DNA of 64,000 bases from Caldilineaceae bacterium. Its GTDB lineage: Bacteria > Chloroflexota > Anaerolineae > Caldilineales > Caldilineaceae. Within the stretch, counting starts at the first letter, position 1, and each line of letters begins with the position of its first letter. The notes under the pieces were generated by a model. The model saw nothing but the letters and a program-made list of their open reading frames with translations. It made no database searches and had not been told where the DNA came from. Below are positions 30,209-38,260 of this stretch, one piece after another. Made by a program: the position numbers and the translations under genes. The stretch is from NCBI GenBank assembly GCA_020634815.1, contig JACKBA010000002.1, positions 248,001 through 312,000 on the forward strand, given 5' to 3'.

Positions 30209-31111
30209 TCAGCTATTGGTCGAAACGTCGAATGCGTCGCGCAGGCCGTCGCCGAAAAAGGTGAAGCCCAGCATGGTGAAGGCGATTGCCAGCGTGGGAA
30301 AGACGCCCAGGTACCAGTAGACGCGCATATACGACAGCGAGTTGCCCACCATCTTACCCCAGCTCGGAATCGGGTCGTTGACGCCCAGACCGAGGAAGGA
30401 GAGCCCGGCCTCCGCGAAGATCGCCACCGGGATGCCGATGGTGACGGCCACGATCAACGGCGCCACGGCATTGGGCAGCAGATGGCGGATCGCGATCCGC
30501 ACCTTGCTGGCGCCCACGGTCTGCGCGGCGAGGACGAAGTCGCGCTCGCGCAGGGAGAGCAACTGCGCACGGAGCAGGCGGCACGCATCCAGCCAGGCGA
30601 CGATGCCCAGCGCCAGGATCACGTTGTACAGCCCGCCGCCAAAGACCGAGATGAGCAGAAGCGCCAGCATCAGCGCCGGGATGGCCGTAAACACTTCGAC
30701 CACGCGCATGATGATGTAGTCCAGCGGCCCGCCGGCCAACCCGGCAATCAACCCCAGCGGAATGCCGATGATCAGCGCAATGGCCATGACGCCCAGGCCG
30801 ACGGCGAGCGAGATGCGCGTGCCGTAGACGATGCGCGAGTAGACATCGCGGCCAACTTCGTCGGTGCCCATCCAGTGCTCGCGGCTGGGAAATTGCAGTG
30901 CATTGACCGGGTCGGCCGCATCGTACGGGAAGGGTGCGATGAAGTCGGCAAAGATCGCGGTGAGAATGAGCGCCGTCACGATGAAGAGACCGACCAGCGC
31001 CAGCTTGTTGCGGGCAAAGCGGCGTGCGGCGTCGCCGAGCAGCGTGCGCTGCCGTAGTTCCTGCTGCGTGTTGACCGGCTGGCCGGGTGCAAGGGAGGTC
31101 GACGTGGTCAT
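30209..31111 (-). CDS. Peptide/nickel-type ABC transporter permease, DppC/OppC-like
   Basis: The 300-residue permease has a cytoplasmic N-terminus, an OppC-N-type first helix (FARNKLALVGLFIVTALILTA), then EHWMGTDEVGRDVYSRIVYGTR, the EAA segment TVGASKVRIAIRHLLPNA and the C-terminal FTFFGDGLRDAFD, all typical of DppC. It overlaps the DppB-like gene by 4 bp (ATGA). The operon (binding protein, DppB, DppC) has no ATPase genes here. Confidence 0.93.
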   Translation of the reverse strand: MTTSTSLAPGQPVNTQQELRQRTLLGDAARRFARNKLALVGLFIVTALILTAIFADFIAPFPYDAADPVNALQFPSREHWMGTDEVGRDVYSRIVYGTRISLAVGLGVMAIALIIGIPLGLIAGLAGGPLDYIIMRVVEVFTAIPALMLALLLISVFGGGLYNVILALGIVAWLDACRLLRAQLLSLRERDFVLAAQTVGASKVRIAIRHLLPNAVAPLIVAVTIGIPVAIFAEAGLSFLGLGVNDPIPSWGKMVGNSLSYMRVYWYLGVFPTLAIAFTMLGFTFFGDGLRDAFDVSTNS

Positions 31112-32040
31112 GACTTGCTCTTCCCCAGCCGCACGCGCGGGTCGACGATCGTGTAGAGGATGTCCGTGATGAGATAAACCACCGACCACACCACCGCCAC
31201 CAGCAGCAGCAGCGCCATGATCATCGGGTAGTCGCGACCCAGAATGCTGGTCACGAAGAATTTGCCCAGCCCCGGCACACGGAAGATGCTCTCGATAAAG
31301 ATCGTGCCGGTGATGAGGTTCGGGATCTGCGGGCCCAGCACGGTGATCAGCGGAATCAAGGCGTTACGCAAGGTGTGCCGCGTCATGATTTGCCGGCCGG
31401 AGAGTCCCTTGGCACGCGCCGTGCGGATGAAATCCGAGCGCGACACCTCCAGGATGCTCGTGCGTGTGTAGCGCGCGGTCAGCGCCATGGGCGCCAGCGC
31501 CAGCGCCACCACCGGCATGATGTAGTGATACCACTCACCCCAGCCGCCCGTGGGCAGCCACTTCAACTGCACGGCAAAGAGCAGCACCAGCCAAACCGCC
31601 ACCACGAAGTTGGGCACGGTCAGCCCCAGCGTAGAAGTCGCCGAGGCGGCATAGTCCAGCCATGTGTTCTGGCGCGTGGCGGCGATGATGCCGAGCAAGA
31701 GGCCAAGGGGAATCGCCACCAGCAGGGCGGCAAAGCCAAGCGACGCGCTCACCGGCCAGGTGCGGGCAATGAGGCCGGTCACTGTCTCCGTGGGACTCTG
31801 GAAGGGCACGCCAAAATCGCCGCGCAGCGCGTTGCCCATGTAGAGCACATACTGTTCGACCAGCGGCCGATCCAGCCCGTACTTGCGCATGTAGTTGGCC
31901 TTGGCCTCCGGCGAGAGCGGCACCTTGTCTTCGTTGTACGGGCCGCCCGGAATGGCGTGCATGAGCAGAAAAACCACCACGCTCACGATGAAGAAGACGA
32001 TGAGGATGCCGGCGAAACGGCCGAGAAGATAGCGAGCCAT
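31108..32040 (-). CDS. Peptide/nickel-type ABC transporter permease, DppB/OppB-like
   Basis: The 310-residue permease starts MARYLLGRFAGILIVFFIVSVVVFLL and carries the DppB motifs HAIPGGPY, LGLDRPL-like YGLDRPLVEQY, the EAA segment RTARAKGLSGRQIMTRHTLRNALIP and the end TIVDPRVRLGK. The start at 32040 is chosen on homology; the upstream in-frame codons belong to a repeat palindrome. Second gene of the peptide-transporter operon. Confidence 0.93.
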   Translation of the reverse strand: MARYLLGRFAGILIVFFIVSVVVFLLMHAIPGGPYNEDKVPLSPEAKANYMRKYGLDRPLVEQYVLYMGNALRGDFGVPFQSPTETVTGLIARTWPVSASLGFAALLVAIPLGLLLGIIAATRQNTWLDYAASATSTLGLTVPNFVVAVWLVLLFAVQLKWLPTGGWGEWYHYIMPVVALALAPMALTARYTRTSILEVSRSDFIRTARAKGLSGRQIMTRHTLRNALIPLITVLGPQIPNLITGTIFIESIFRVPGLGKFFVTSILGRDYPMIMALLLLVAVVWSVVYLITDILYTIVDPRVRLGKSKS

Positions 32041-32052
32041 AGAGAATTCCCT

Positions 32053-32101
32053 AATCTCCAATCTCCAATCTCAAGTGACTTGAGATTGGAGATTGGAGAT
32101 T
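32053..32101. repeat. 49-bp perfect palindrome between peptide-binding protein and permease genes
   Basis: Arms 32053-32076 and 32078-32101 (24 bp each) are exact reverse complements around a single G. They are built of AATCTCC words, also seen at 34912-35008. In RNA it would form a very stable hairpin between the first and second cistrons, which could terminate part of the transcription or protect the binding-protein mRNA. Confidence 0.9.
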
Positions 32102-32111
32102 GTGAGAGTGG

Positions 32112-33923
32112 TTAGTTGGGCGCCTGGCGGTAGTCGCTCACATCATTGGAGATGTAGACGCCGGAGAGCAGGTCACTGAAGCTGGAGAAGCCGGGCCAGT
32201 GCCATGCGGCCACACCGTTGGCATCCGGTTCCAGTGACGGCCCCTTGAGATAGGGCTTGATCATGTCGCCGGGTGTCTGGTGGTAGGCAAAGACGAAGGC
32301 TGCATCATCCACCAGGATCTTCTCAGCGTCCTGGAACATCTGGGTGCGTTCGCCCGGGTCGCCGAGGAAGGCCGACGCCTCCTTGACCAACGCATCATAG
32401 TCGGCGTTCGACCACGGGTGGCGGCCGCCGCTCAGGAAGACGCCCAGCATGTTGCTCGGGTCTAGGTAGTCCATGCCGTAGGAGATGAGCGTGAACTGCA
32501 TCTGCGTCGGCTTGGCGTTCATCTCATCCATGTACGCCTTGAAGTCCATGTTTGTGACTTCGACGTCGATACCCAGGGTATCCTTGAGCGCCGAGGCATA
32601 GGCCTGCGCGACGGCAGTCGGCGCCGGCCCTTCGGAGCGAAGCTTGAGCGTCAGCTTCGGGAAACCTTCGCCGTCAGGATAGCCGGCCTCGGCCAGCAAT
32701 TGCTTGGCCTTCTCGACATCCAGCGGCCAGGTTTCGGCGAATGCTGCCGAGTTGGAGGCCGGAAAACCGGGGGCCAGGAACGAATAGGCCGGGATGCCCT
32801 GGCGCTTCAGGATGTTCGCCGTGATCGCATCGCGGTCGAGCACATGGGCAAAGGCCTCGCGCACCAGCGGATTGTCGAAGGGCGGCTGCGTGTTGTCAAA
32901 GGCAAAGTAATAGGTGCGGAAGTCGCCGTAGTGCGGGTGGTACTGCTCGTTGAGTGCCGGGTCGGCGGCAATGATCTCGAAGTCGGCGGGGGAGAGCGTG
33001 CCACCGCCGTTGACGAAGTCGATCTCGTTGGCCTCGTAGGCCGGCAGCAACTGCGACGGCTGGCCGATGTTGGTCACGACGAGCCGCTGGATATACGGGA
33101 TGTTGGTGCCCTTGTACTGCTCGTTGATCTCATAGACCAGGCGCTGATCCTTGGTCCATTCCACCAGCTTGTACGGACCAGCCGAAACTGAAGTGGCCGG
33201 GTCGGAGTTGTAGAAACCGCCATGCTCCTCCAGGGCCCGCTTTTGCATGGTGTTGGAGTAGACCAGCATGGCAGGCAGGAAGGGGGCCGGCGTCTCGGTG
33301 GTGAATTCCAGCGTGTTGGCATCCACCGCCCGCACGCCGATCTCCTGCGGCGTCACTTCGCCGTTGACCGACTGCGTCCAGTTCTTGATGACGCCCTGGT
33401 AGTACCACGAGAAATCCCAGGCGTGGGCCGGGTCGGCGCCATACTGGAAGGTCGCGACATAGTCGTCGGCGGTGACCGGCGTGCCGTCATTCCACATCAG
33501 GTTGGGGTCGAGCTTGAAGGTCCAGACCAGGCCGCTGTCATCGACCGACCACTCGGTGGCTGCGCCGGGATTGGGCTGGAAGTCCTTATCCAGGCGTACG
33601 AGAGAGTCAGACAGAATGTCCGAGAGTGCGTCGGCTCGTTCGTAGACGGCTTGGAAGAAGTCGACTGTCGTGAATGTCTTCCACCCGCTGTAGGGGAAGA
33701 CCAGCACCTGCTGGTCGAGCGGGGCGGCGTCCGCAGGCAGTTCCTTGCCCAGCGCGTTCTTGACCGGCTCGCCGGGTGCGGCGGCTTCAGGCGCGGCGCC
33801 TTGTTCGGCGGCGGGTGCGGCCGGGCCGGCGGGCGCGCACGCCTGGATCAGCAGCGCGACGAGCAGCAGCAGCGTCAGCCAGAGCGCGTTGCGGGTAAAG
33901 CTGGGAGCATGAGTACGTCTCAC
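32112..33923 (-). CDS. Family 5 extracellular peptide-binding lipoprotein of ABC transporter
   Basis: The 603-residue solute-binding protein has a signal peptide ending in the lipobox LIQAC, then an Ala/Pro linker and an SBP_bac_5 domain (LSDSLVRLDKDFQPNPGAATEW, LDPNLMWNDGTPVTADDYVATF, AGPYKLVEW, PLVREAFAHVLDRDAI). It binds oligopeptides or similar ligands outside the membrane and feeds the DppB/DppC-like permeases. The start is GTG at 33923 with AAAAAGGAG upstream. First gene of the operon. Confidence 0.93.
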   Translation of the reverse strand: MRRTHAPSFTRNALWLTLLLLVALLIQACAPAGPAAPAAEQGAAPEAAAPGEPVKNALGKELPADAAPLDQQVLVFPYSGWKTFTTVDFFQAVYERADALSDILSDSLVRLDKDFQPNPGAATEWSVDDSGLVWTFKLDPNLMWNDGTPVTADDYVATFQYGADPAHAWDFSWYYQGVIKNWTQSVNGEVTPQEIGVRAVDANTLEFTTETPAPFLPAMLVYSNTMQKRALEEHGGFYNSDPATSVSAGPYKLVEWTKDQRLVYEINEQYKGTNIPYIQRLVVTNIGQPSQLLPAYEANEIDFVNGGGTLSPADFEIIAADPALNEQYHPHYGDFRTYYFAFDNTQPPFDNPLVREAFAHVLDRDAITANILKRQGIPAYSFLAPGFPASNSAAFAETWPLDVEKAKQLLAEAGYPDGEGFPKLTLKLRSEGPAPTAVAQAYASALKDTLGIDVEVTNMDFKAYMDEMNAKPTQMQFTLISYGMDYLDPSNMLGVFLSGGRHPWSNADYDALVKEASAFLGDPGERTQMFQDAEKILVDDAAFVFAYHQTPGDMIKPYLKGPSLEPDANGVAAWHWPGFSSFSDLLSGVYISNDVSDYRQAPN

Positions 33924-34098
33924 AGTTGTGTCTCCTTTTTCGTTACATCATTTGATTGTCGTGCCAGGCAACCAGAGGGGCGTGTTCCTGTGGAGCGTCA
34001 TAGTAGACGCTTTTCGGGATTCACGCAAACCGTTGCGAAAGAACCGGCTATCATTTGGCAAGCGCTGCGAATCTGCATTCAGCGGCGAAACGCAGGCG

Positions 34099-34127
34099 TT
34101 GACGGTCAACACGCTTGATGCTACACT
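34099..34127 (+). promoter_or_regulatory. Promoter of the zinc-ribbon gene
   Basis: -35 TTGACG (34099-34104), 17-bp spacer, -10 TACACT (34122-34127) with extended TGC, about 70 bp before the start codon. Confidence 0.6.
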
Positions 34128-34194
34128 GCCGCGCAGAAAGGCTGGCAGGCCGCGCGGTAGCGCAGCGAGCACAGCCGTTCGTCAGGAGCAAACC

Positions 34195-34572
34195 ATGAGC
34201 GACGTCAAACGAATCTGCCCGCAGTGCAGCAATGCCTTTCCACTAGACGCGCGCCACTGCACGCACTGTGGCTATGACATGGACGCCTCGCTGCCTGCGC
34301 CCCAGAGCAGTTTGCCCGAGCTGGTCAGCAAGGCCGCCGTCCCTGTGCTGGTCGGTGCGGCCAGCCTGGCGGTGAGCATGGGCTGGAAGCTGATTCAGGG
34401 CATGCTCAGCCAGCCGGCCAGGCCCAAGCAACAGCCCATCCAGGTGCGCCCGGCCGAGCAGATCCAGCCGCGCAGCAAGATGACCGTGCGCATCACCACG
34501 TCATGGGCGGTCGGCGACTCCAACGGCAACTGGCGCGAGGGGCGCTCCGAGCAGACGATTGAGTTTGAGTGA
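34195..34572 (+). CDS. Small zinc-ribbon protein with a hydrophobic segment
   Basis: The 125-residue protein starts with a zinc ribbon made of two CxxC pairs (ICPQCSNAFPLDARHCTHCGYDM, residues 6-28), followed by one hydrophobic stretch (about 45-68) that may be membrane-bound, and a basic/polar C-terminus with SWAVGDSNGNWREGRSEQTIEFE. The ATG has CAGGAG upstream; the longer open frame to 33928 is not supported. Function unknown; it is flanked by the peptide-transporter operon (divergent) and the tungstate/molybdate genes (convergent). Confidence 0.75.
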   Translation: MSDVKRICPQCSNAFPLDARHCTHCGYDMDASLPAPQSSLPELVSKAAVPVLVGAASLAVSMGWKLIQGMLSQPARPKQQPIQVRPAEQIQPRSKMTVRITTSWAVGDSNGNWREGRSEQTIEFE

Positions 34573-34617
34573 GTTGCGAGGGGCGAGTTGCGAGGGGCGA
34601 TCGCCGACTAGACATGT

Positions 34618-34649
34618 AAGAAGCCAGGGTCAATGCGCCCTGGCTTCTT
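34618..34649. terminator. Bidirectional terminator between the zinc-ribbon gene and the Mop gene
   Basis: AAGAAGCCAGGG (34618-34629) pairs perfectly with CCCTGGCTTCTT (34638-34649) around an 8-nt loop. The A/T ends of the stem give short U-runs in both directions. Confidence 0.85.
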
Positions 34650-34676
34650 TGTTCCTACGGCTGACCAGTGAGAACG

Positions 34677-34886
34677 TCAGTCGACGCCGAGCATGACCTC
34701 GGTCGCCTTGACCACGACGTAGACGCGCGAGCCTTCCTGGATGCCCAGGTTCTGCACCGAATTGACCGTGATGGCCGACGTCAGTTCCTCGCCGCCGTCG
34801 AGCTTGACGACGACTTCCGCCATGACGGCGCCCAGCTTCACGGATTTCACCGTGCCGGGCAGTTGGTTGCGTGCGCTCAGTTTCAT
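34677..34886 (-). CDS. Molbindin-like Mop/TOBE oxyanion-binding protein
   Basis: The 69-residue single Mop (TOBE) domain begins MKLSARNQLPGTVKSVKLGAVMAEVVVKL and contains ELTSAITVNSVQNLGI, the classic molbindin pattern. Such proteins form hexamers that bind molybdate or tungstate in the cytoplasm and buffer the pool for cofactor synthesis. It follows the tungstate-binding protein gene on the same strand, about 130 bp downstream, which supports a tungstate/molybdate role. Confidence 0.92.
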   Translation of the reverse strand: MKLSARNQLPGTVKSVKLGAVMAEVVVKLDGGEELTSAITVNSVQNLGIQEGSRVYVVVKATEVMLGVD

Positions 34887-34911
34887 GAGGTAACCCCTTT
34901 CCTTGAGATTT

Positions 34912-35008
34912 GCGTCGAGATTGGAGATTGGAGAGTAGAGATTGGAGATTACTCGTCTGGAGACGACTTGCCCCGACAGTCACCCAGTCTCCAATCTCCG
35001 ATCTCCAT
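34912..35008. repeat. GAGATTGGAGATTGGAGA repeat cluster
   Basis: Between tupA and the Mop gene, short direct copies of a GAGATTGGAGA word (34912-34950) face inverted copies (CTCCAATCTCC, 34984-35008), giving a foldable cluster. The same word builds the palindrome at 32053-32101, so this is a local dispersed repeat family. Confidence 0.75.
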
Positions 35009-35013
35009 TCCTA

Positions 35014-35883
35014 CTACCGATTCCGCCACGCCTCCGAATCCGGCGTAAAGAGCGACTGGCCGAACTCCTCCTGGCCAAAGGCTGCGATCATCTCCTGCGT
35101 CGGCACGGAGACGATCCAGTCCGCGAACTGGTTGGCCAGGTCGGCGTTGACGTTTGTGCACTTCTCCGGGTTGACGACGATGACGCCATACGGGTTGAAG
35201 AGCACCGGATCGCCCTCGACCGCAACGACCAGCTCCGTGCCCTCCAGCGTGCGCGCCAGGTAGGTCGCGCGGTCGCTCAGCGTGTAGGCCTGCTGCTCGT
35301 TGGCCATGGTCAGCACGGCGCCCATGCCCTGCCCGGCCGAGACGTACCAGTCGCCCGCCGGCTCAATCTCGGCCGCGGCCCACACCGACTTCTCCTTGGT
35401 GTGCGTGCCGGAATCGTCGCCGCGCGAGATGAAGGGCGCCTGGGCTTCGGCGATCATCGCCATCGCCGCTGCGGCATCGGTCATGCCCGCAACCCCTGCC
35501 GGGTCGGAGGGCGGCCCGAGGATGACGAAGTCGTTGAACATGACATCCTCGCGGCGCGCACCGTCGCCGTCGGCCATGAACTTGTCTTCACGCGCACGGG
35601 CATGGACGAGCACGACGTCGGCGTTGCAGTCGGTGCCAAGCTGAAGCGCCTGCCCGGTCCCCACCGCCACCACGTCGAGATCGGCGTTGGCCTGCTGCTC
35701 GAAGTCGGGCAGGATCACGTCGAGCAGGCCGGAATCCTGCGTGCTGGTCGTCGTGGCGAGGATCAGCTTCGCCGGCGCGGCCGCTTCGCCACCGCCGGCC
35801 GGCGCCTGCACCGGCTGACACGCGCCGAGAACAAGGCTCAGCAGCAGCAGAAAAGCCACAATCAAGATGCTCTTGCGGTTCAT
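35014..35883 (-). CDS. tupA: Tungstate ABC transporter substrate-binding lipoprotein
   Basis: The 289-residue protein has a signal peptide with lipobox LVLGAC and the tungstate-binding start ILATTTSTQDSGLLDVILP, followed by GTGQAL, ADVVLVHARA, FNDFVILGPPSDPAG and FISRGDDSGTH, all conserved in TupA. It captures tungstate (possibly molybdate) outside the membrane. Start at 35883 with GGGAGACTGT upstream. It lies after tupC, separated by about 190 bp of repeat-rich DNA, instead of the common A-B-C order. Confidence 0.94.
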   Translation of the reverse strand: MNRKSILIVAFLLLLSLVLGACQPVQAPAGGGEAAAPAKLILATTTSTQDSGLLDVILPDFEQQANADLDVVAVGTGQALQLGTDCNADVVLVHARAREDKFMADGDGARREDVMFNDFVILGPPSDPAGVAGMTDAAAAMAMIAEAQAPFISRGDDSGTHTKEKSVWAAAEIEPAGDWYVSAGQGMGAVLTMANEQQAYTLSDRATYLARTLEGTELVVAVEGDPVLFNPYGVIVVNPEKCTNVNADLANQFADWIVSVPTQEMIAAFGQEEFGQSLFTPDSEAWRNR

Positions 35884-35943
35884 ACAGTCTCCCTTTGGTT
35901 GATAAGTGGTTGTGCGTTCGGGCAAGTACATTCGTGCAAAAGG

Positions 35944-36060
35944 TCAAATTGCCAATGGTCAACGGTCAATGGTCAACGGTCAACGGAATGTCGCCCCTCG
36001 CCCCTCGCAACTCCTTCATTGACCATTAACAATCAACAATTGACCATTAACAATTAGCTC
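35944..36060. repeat. TTGACC/AATTGACCATT-type repeat cluster
   Basis: The space between tupC and tupA is filled with overlapping copies of words like ATGGTCAACGGTCAATGG and ATTGACCATTAACAATC plus GCCCCTCGCAACTCC. The same words recur at 47423-47595, and the GAGTTGCGAGGGGCGA word also at 34571-34600, so this is a dispersed family. Confidence 0.85.
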
Positions 36061-36069
36061 TTTCTCCCC

Positions 36070-36798
36070 TCAATAAACCATCTCTCCCCTCACAAACGCC
36101 CCCGTGCGCGGGTCTTTGGGCGCCTCGAAAAAGGTGTGCGTATCTGCCACCTCAATCTCGCGGCCGTCGAGCAGGAAGAGCACGCGTTGCGCCAGCCGCC
36201 GCGCCTGGTAGACGTTGTGCGTCACCAGCACAATGGTCGTGCCGTGCTCGCGGTTGAGCCGCGCCACGATCTGCTCGATCAGCCCTACATTGTACGGATC
36301 AAGATTGGCTGTCGGCTCGTCAAGCAGCAACGCGTCCGGGCGCAGGATCATGGCCCGTGCCAGCGCCACACGCTGCGCCTCGCCGCCGGAAAGCGTGCGC
36401 GCCGGCTGCTTCGCCAGCCCCCCCAGCCCGACATCCTCCAGCGTCGCGTCGATGGCGGCGGCACTGTCGCGCTGCCCGCGCAGCCGCAGCCCGTAGGCCA
36501 CGTTCGACTCCACCGTGCGCTTGAGCAGCACCGGGCGCTGAAAGACCGTCGTCACGCGGCGGCGCACAGCCAGCGGCACGTCGCGCCCGGGCGAAAAGGT
36601 CATCCCCTCGAAGGTGAGGGCGCCCGTCGTCGGCGGCTGCAGGAAGTTGAGCAGGCGCAACAGCGTGCTTTTGCCCGCCCCGCTCGGCCCGACGATCGCC
36701 AGCACCTCGCCGGCATGAATGTCCAGTTCGTTGACCGCCAGCACCGACCGGCTGCCATAACGCACCGTCACGTCGCGCAGACTATACAGAACGCTCAT
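36070..36798 (-). CDS. tupC: Tungstate ABC transporter ATP-binding protein
   Basis: The 242-residue ATPase has Walker A GPSGAGKST, Q-loop VFQRPVLLKRTV, signature LSGGEAQRVALARA, Walker B LLLDEPTANLD and H-loop VTHN. It energises tungstate uptake through TupB. It overlaps tupB by 4 bp and is the middle gene of the B-C-A arrangement. Confidence 0.93.
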   Translation of the reverse strand: MSVLYSLRDVTVRYGSRSVLAVNELDIHAGEVLAIVGPSGAGKSTLLRLLNFLQPPTTGALTFEGMTFSPGRDVPLAVRRRVTTVFQRPVLLKRTVESNVAYGLRLRGQRDSAAAIDATLEDVGLGGLAKQPARTLSGGEAQRVALARAMILRPDALLLDEPTANLDPYNVGLIEQIVARLNREHGTTIVLVTHNVYQARRLAQRVLFLLDGREIEVADTHTFFEAPKDPRTGAFVRGEMVY

Positions 36799-37499
36799 TC
36801 GTCAAAGGAACGCCCTTGCAGGCGCAAGATGATGAAGTTGGTCGTAAAGGCCATGCTCAACAGGATGACGCCCAGCGCCATGGCCAGCCCGAAGTTACCC
36901 TTGTTGGTTTCCAGGACGATGGCCGTGGTCAGTACGCGCGTCTGGTTGGCGATATTGCCGCCCACCAGCATGACCGCACCCACCTCGGAAATAATGCCGC
37001 CAAAGCCGGCGACCACCGCCGCGATGACGCCGACGCGCGCCTCGTCCAGAATCGCCCACGTCGTCTGCCAGCGCGAGGCGCCCAGCGCCTGTACCTGCAA
37101 ACGCAGGGCCGGGTCGACACCCTGCACCGCCGCCATGGTGAAACCGGCCACCAGCGGGAAGGCGATGATCACCTGGGCGACGATCATCGCCTCGGGCGTA
37201 AAGAGGCGCGGAATCCACGGCAGATTCAGGCTGCCCAACACCCCCGAACGCGAGAGCATGAGGTAGACAAAGAGGCCGATCACCACCGGCGGGAAAGCCA
37301 TCCCCGTGTAGACGAGCGCCACCGACAGCCGCCGCCCGCGGAAGCGCGCCAGCCCCAGCAGCGCGCCCAGCGGGATGCCGATGACCGTGCTGATGAAGAG
37401 CGCGATGCCCGAGACGCGCAGCGAGAGCAGCACGATCTCGACCAATTGGCTGTCGCCGCCGATAATGAGTGAAAAGGCTTCGCGGAAGCCGTCAATCAA
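36795..37499 (-). CDS. tupB: Tungstate ABC transporter permease
   Basis: The 234-residue permease has five to six predicted helices and a TupB-type sequence: IGIPLGALLGLARFRG, AFPPVVIGLFVYLMLSRSG, ALGASRWQTTWAILDEARVG and GGIISEVGAVMLVGGNIANQTR. The start is uncertain: TTG at 37499 is shown, but AAGAG lies directly against it, and homologous N-termini suggest extension into IQEL, perhaps from an ATT near 37508 with GGGTGG upstream. It is divergent from a GNAT gene whose start is less than 30 bp away. Confidence 0.9.
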   Translation of the reverse strand: MIDGFREAFSLIIGGDSQLVEIVLLSLRVSGIALFISTVIGIPLGALLGLARFRGRRLSVALVYTGMAFPPVVIGLFVYLMLSRSGVLGSLNLPWIPRLFTPEAMIVAQVIIAFPLVAGFTMAAVQGVDPALRLQVQALGASRWQTTWAILDEARVGVIAAVVAGFGGIISEVGAVMLVGGNIANQTRVLTTAIVLETNKGNFGLAMALGVILLSMAFTTNFIILRLQGRSFDE

Positions 37500-37527
37500 C
37501 TCTTGAATGGTGTCCCACCCTTTACCT

Positions 37528-37947
37528 ATGCATGATGATCTGCCGGATCCAATCGCCTACCGCATCAGCCCGGCCGTCGACAACGACGCGCTGAACGCGC
37601 TCTTTGCTGCGGCCTGGCCCGGCCACACGCCGGTCGATTTCGTTGCACAACTGCGCCACAGCCTGCTCTACGTCACCGCCCACGCCGGGCCGGCGATGCT
37701 CGCCGGCTTTGTCAACGTGGCCTGGGACGGCGGCATCCACGCCTTCCTGCTCGACACGACGGTACACCCAGCCTGGCAGCGCCGCGGCATCGGCCGCGAA
37801 CTGGTGCGCCAGGCGACATTGGCTGCACGCGACCGCGGCATGGAATGGCTGCACGTCGACTACGAGCCGCACCTCGACGCCTTCTACCGTGGCTGCGACT
37901 TCACCCCCACGCTCGCCGGGCTGATCCGGTTGGATAGCCACGAATGA
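37528..37947 (+). CDS. GNAT-family N-acetyltransferase
   Basis: The 139-residue protein has the GNAT fold landmarks: a beta-alpha start, FLLDTTVHPAWQRRGIGRELVRQA with the acetyl-CoA pyrophosphate loop (RRGIG), and a C-terminal HVDYEPHLDAFYRGCDF. It would transfer an acetyl group to a small molecule or protein; substrate unknown. ATG 37528 is chosen over 37507 since the latter overlaps the tupB start region. Its stop codon lies inside the first unit of a 103-bp tandem repeat. Confidence 0.85.
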   Translation: MHDDLPDPIAYRISPAVDNDALNALFAAAWPGHTPVDFVAQLRHSLLYVTAHAGPAMLAGFVNVAWDGGIHAFLLDTTVHPAWQRRGIGRELVRQATLAARDRGMEWLHVDYEPHLDAFYRGCDFTPTLAGLIRLDSHE

Positions 37948-38253
37948 ACAGCGTCGCCACAAAGACGCAAAGACCACGAAGGTGCACGAAGAACAGCGTT
38001 TTCCTGGTGCTTCTTTGAGCGCTTCGAGCCGGCTGGACGAGTTCGTATGAACAGCGTCGCCACCAAGACGCAAAGACCACGAAGGGGCACGAAGAACAGC
38101 GTTTTCCTGGTGCTTCATTGAGCGCTTCGAGCCGGCTGGACGAGTTCGTATGAACAGCTTCACCACAAAGACGCAAAGCCCACGAAGCGGCACAAAGAAC
38201 TGCTCTTACTTTGTGCCCCTTTGAGTCCTTCGAGCCTTTGTGGCTGTGTCTTT
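37945..38253. repeat. Three tandem copies of a 103-bp repeat
   Basis: Copies start TGAACAGC at 37945, 38048 and 38151, exactly 103 bp apart. The first two are nearly identical; the third has diverged. Each holds the dispersed CACAAAGACGCAAAG/CACGAAGAAC words and a complementary CTTTGAG part, so each can fold. This fills the 313-bp space between the GNAT gene and the PIN-PBP gene; no other feature is seen there. Confidence 0.93.
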
Positions 38254-38260
38254 TTCTTGC

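Noticed and set aside
34573..34676. Molybdenum cofactor riboswitch near the Mop/tup genes
   Set aside because: I could find only a simple terminator hairpin and repeat words; none of the expected multi-helix structure.
37945..38253. CRISPR or phage attachment site from the 103-bp repeats
   Set aside because: Units are contiguous, contain the dispersed CACAAAG family, and no integrase or cas gene is near.
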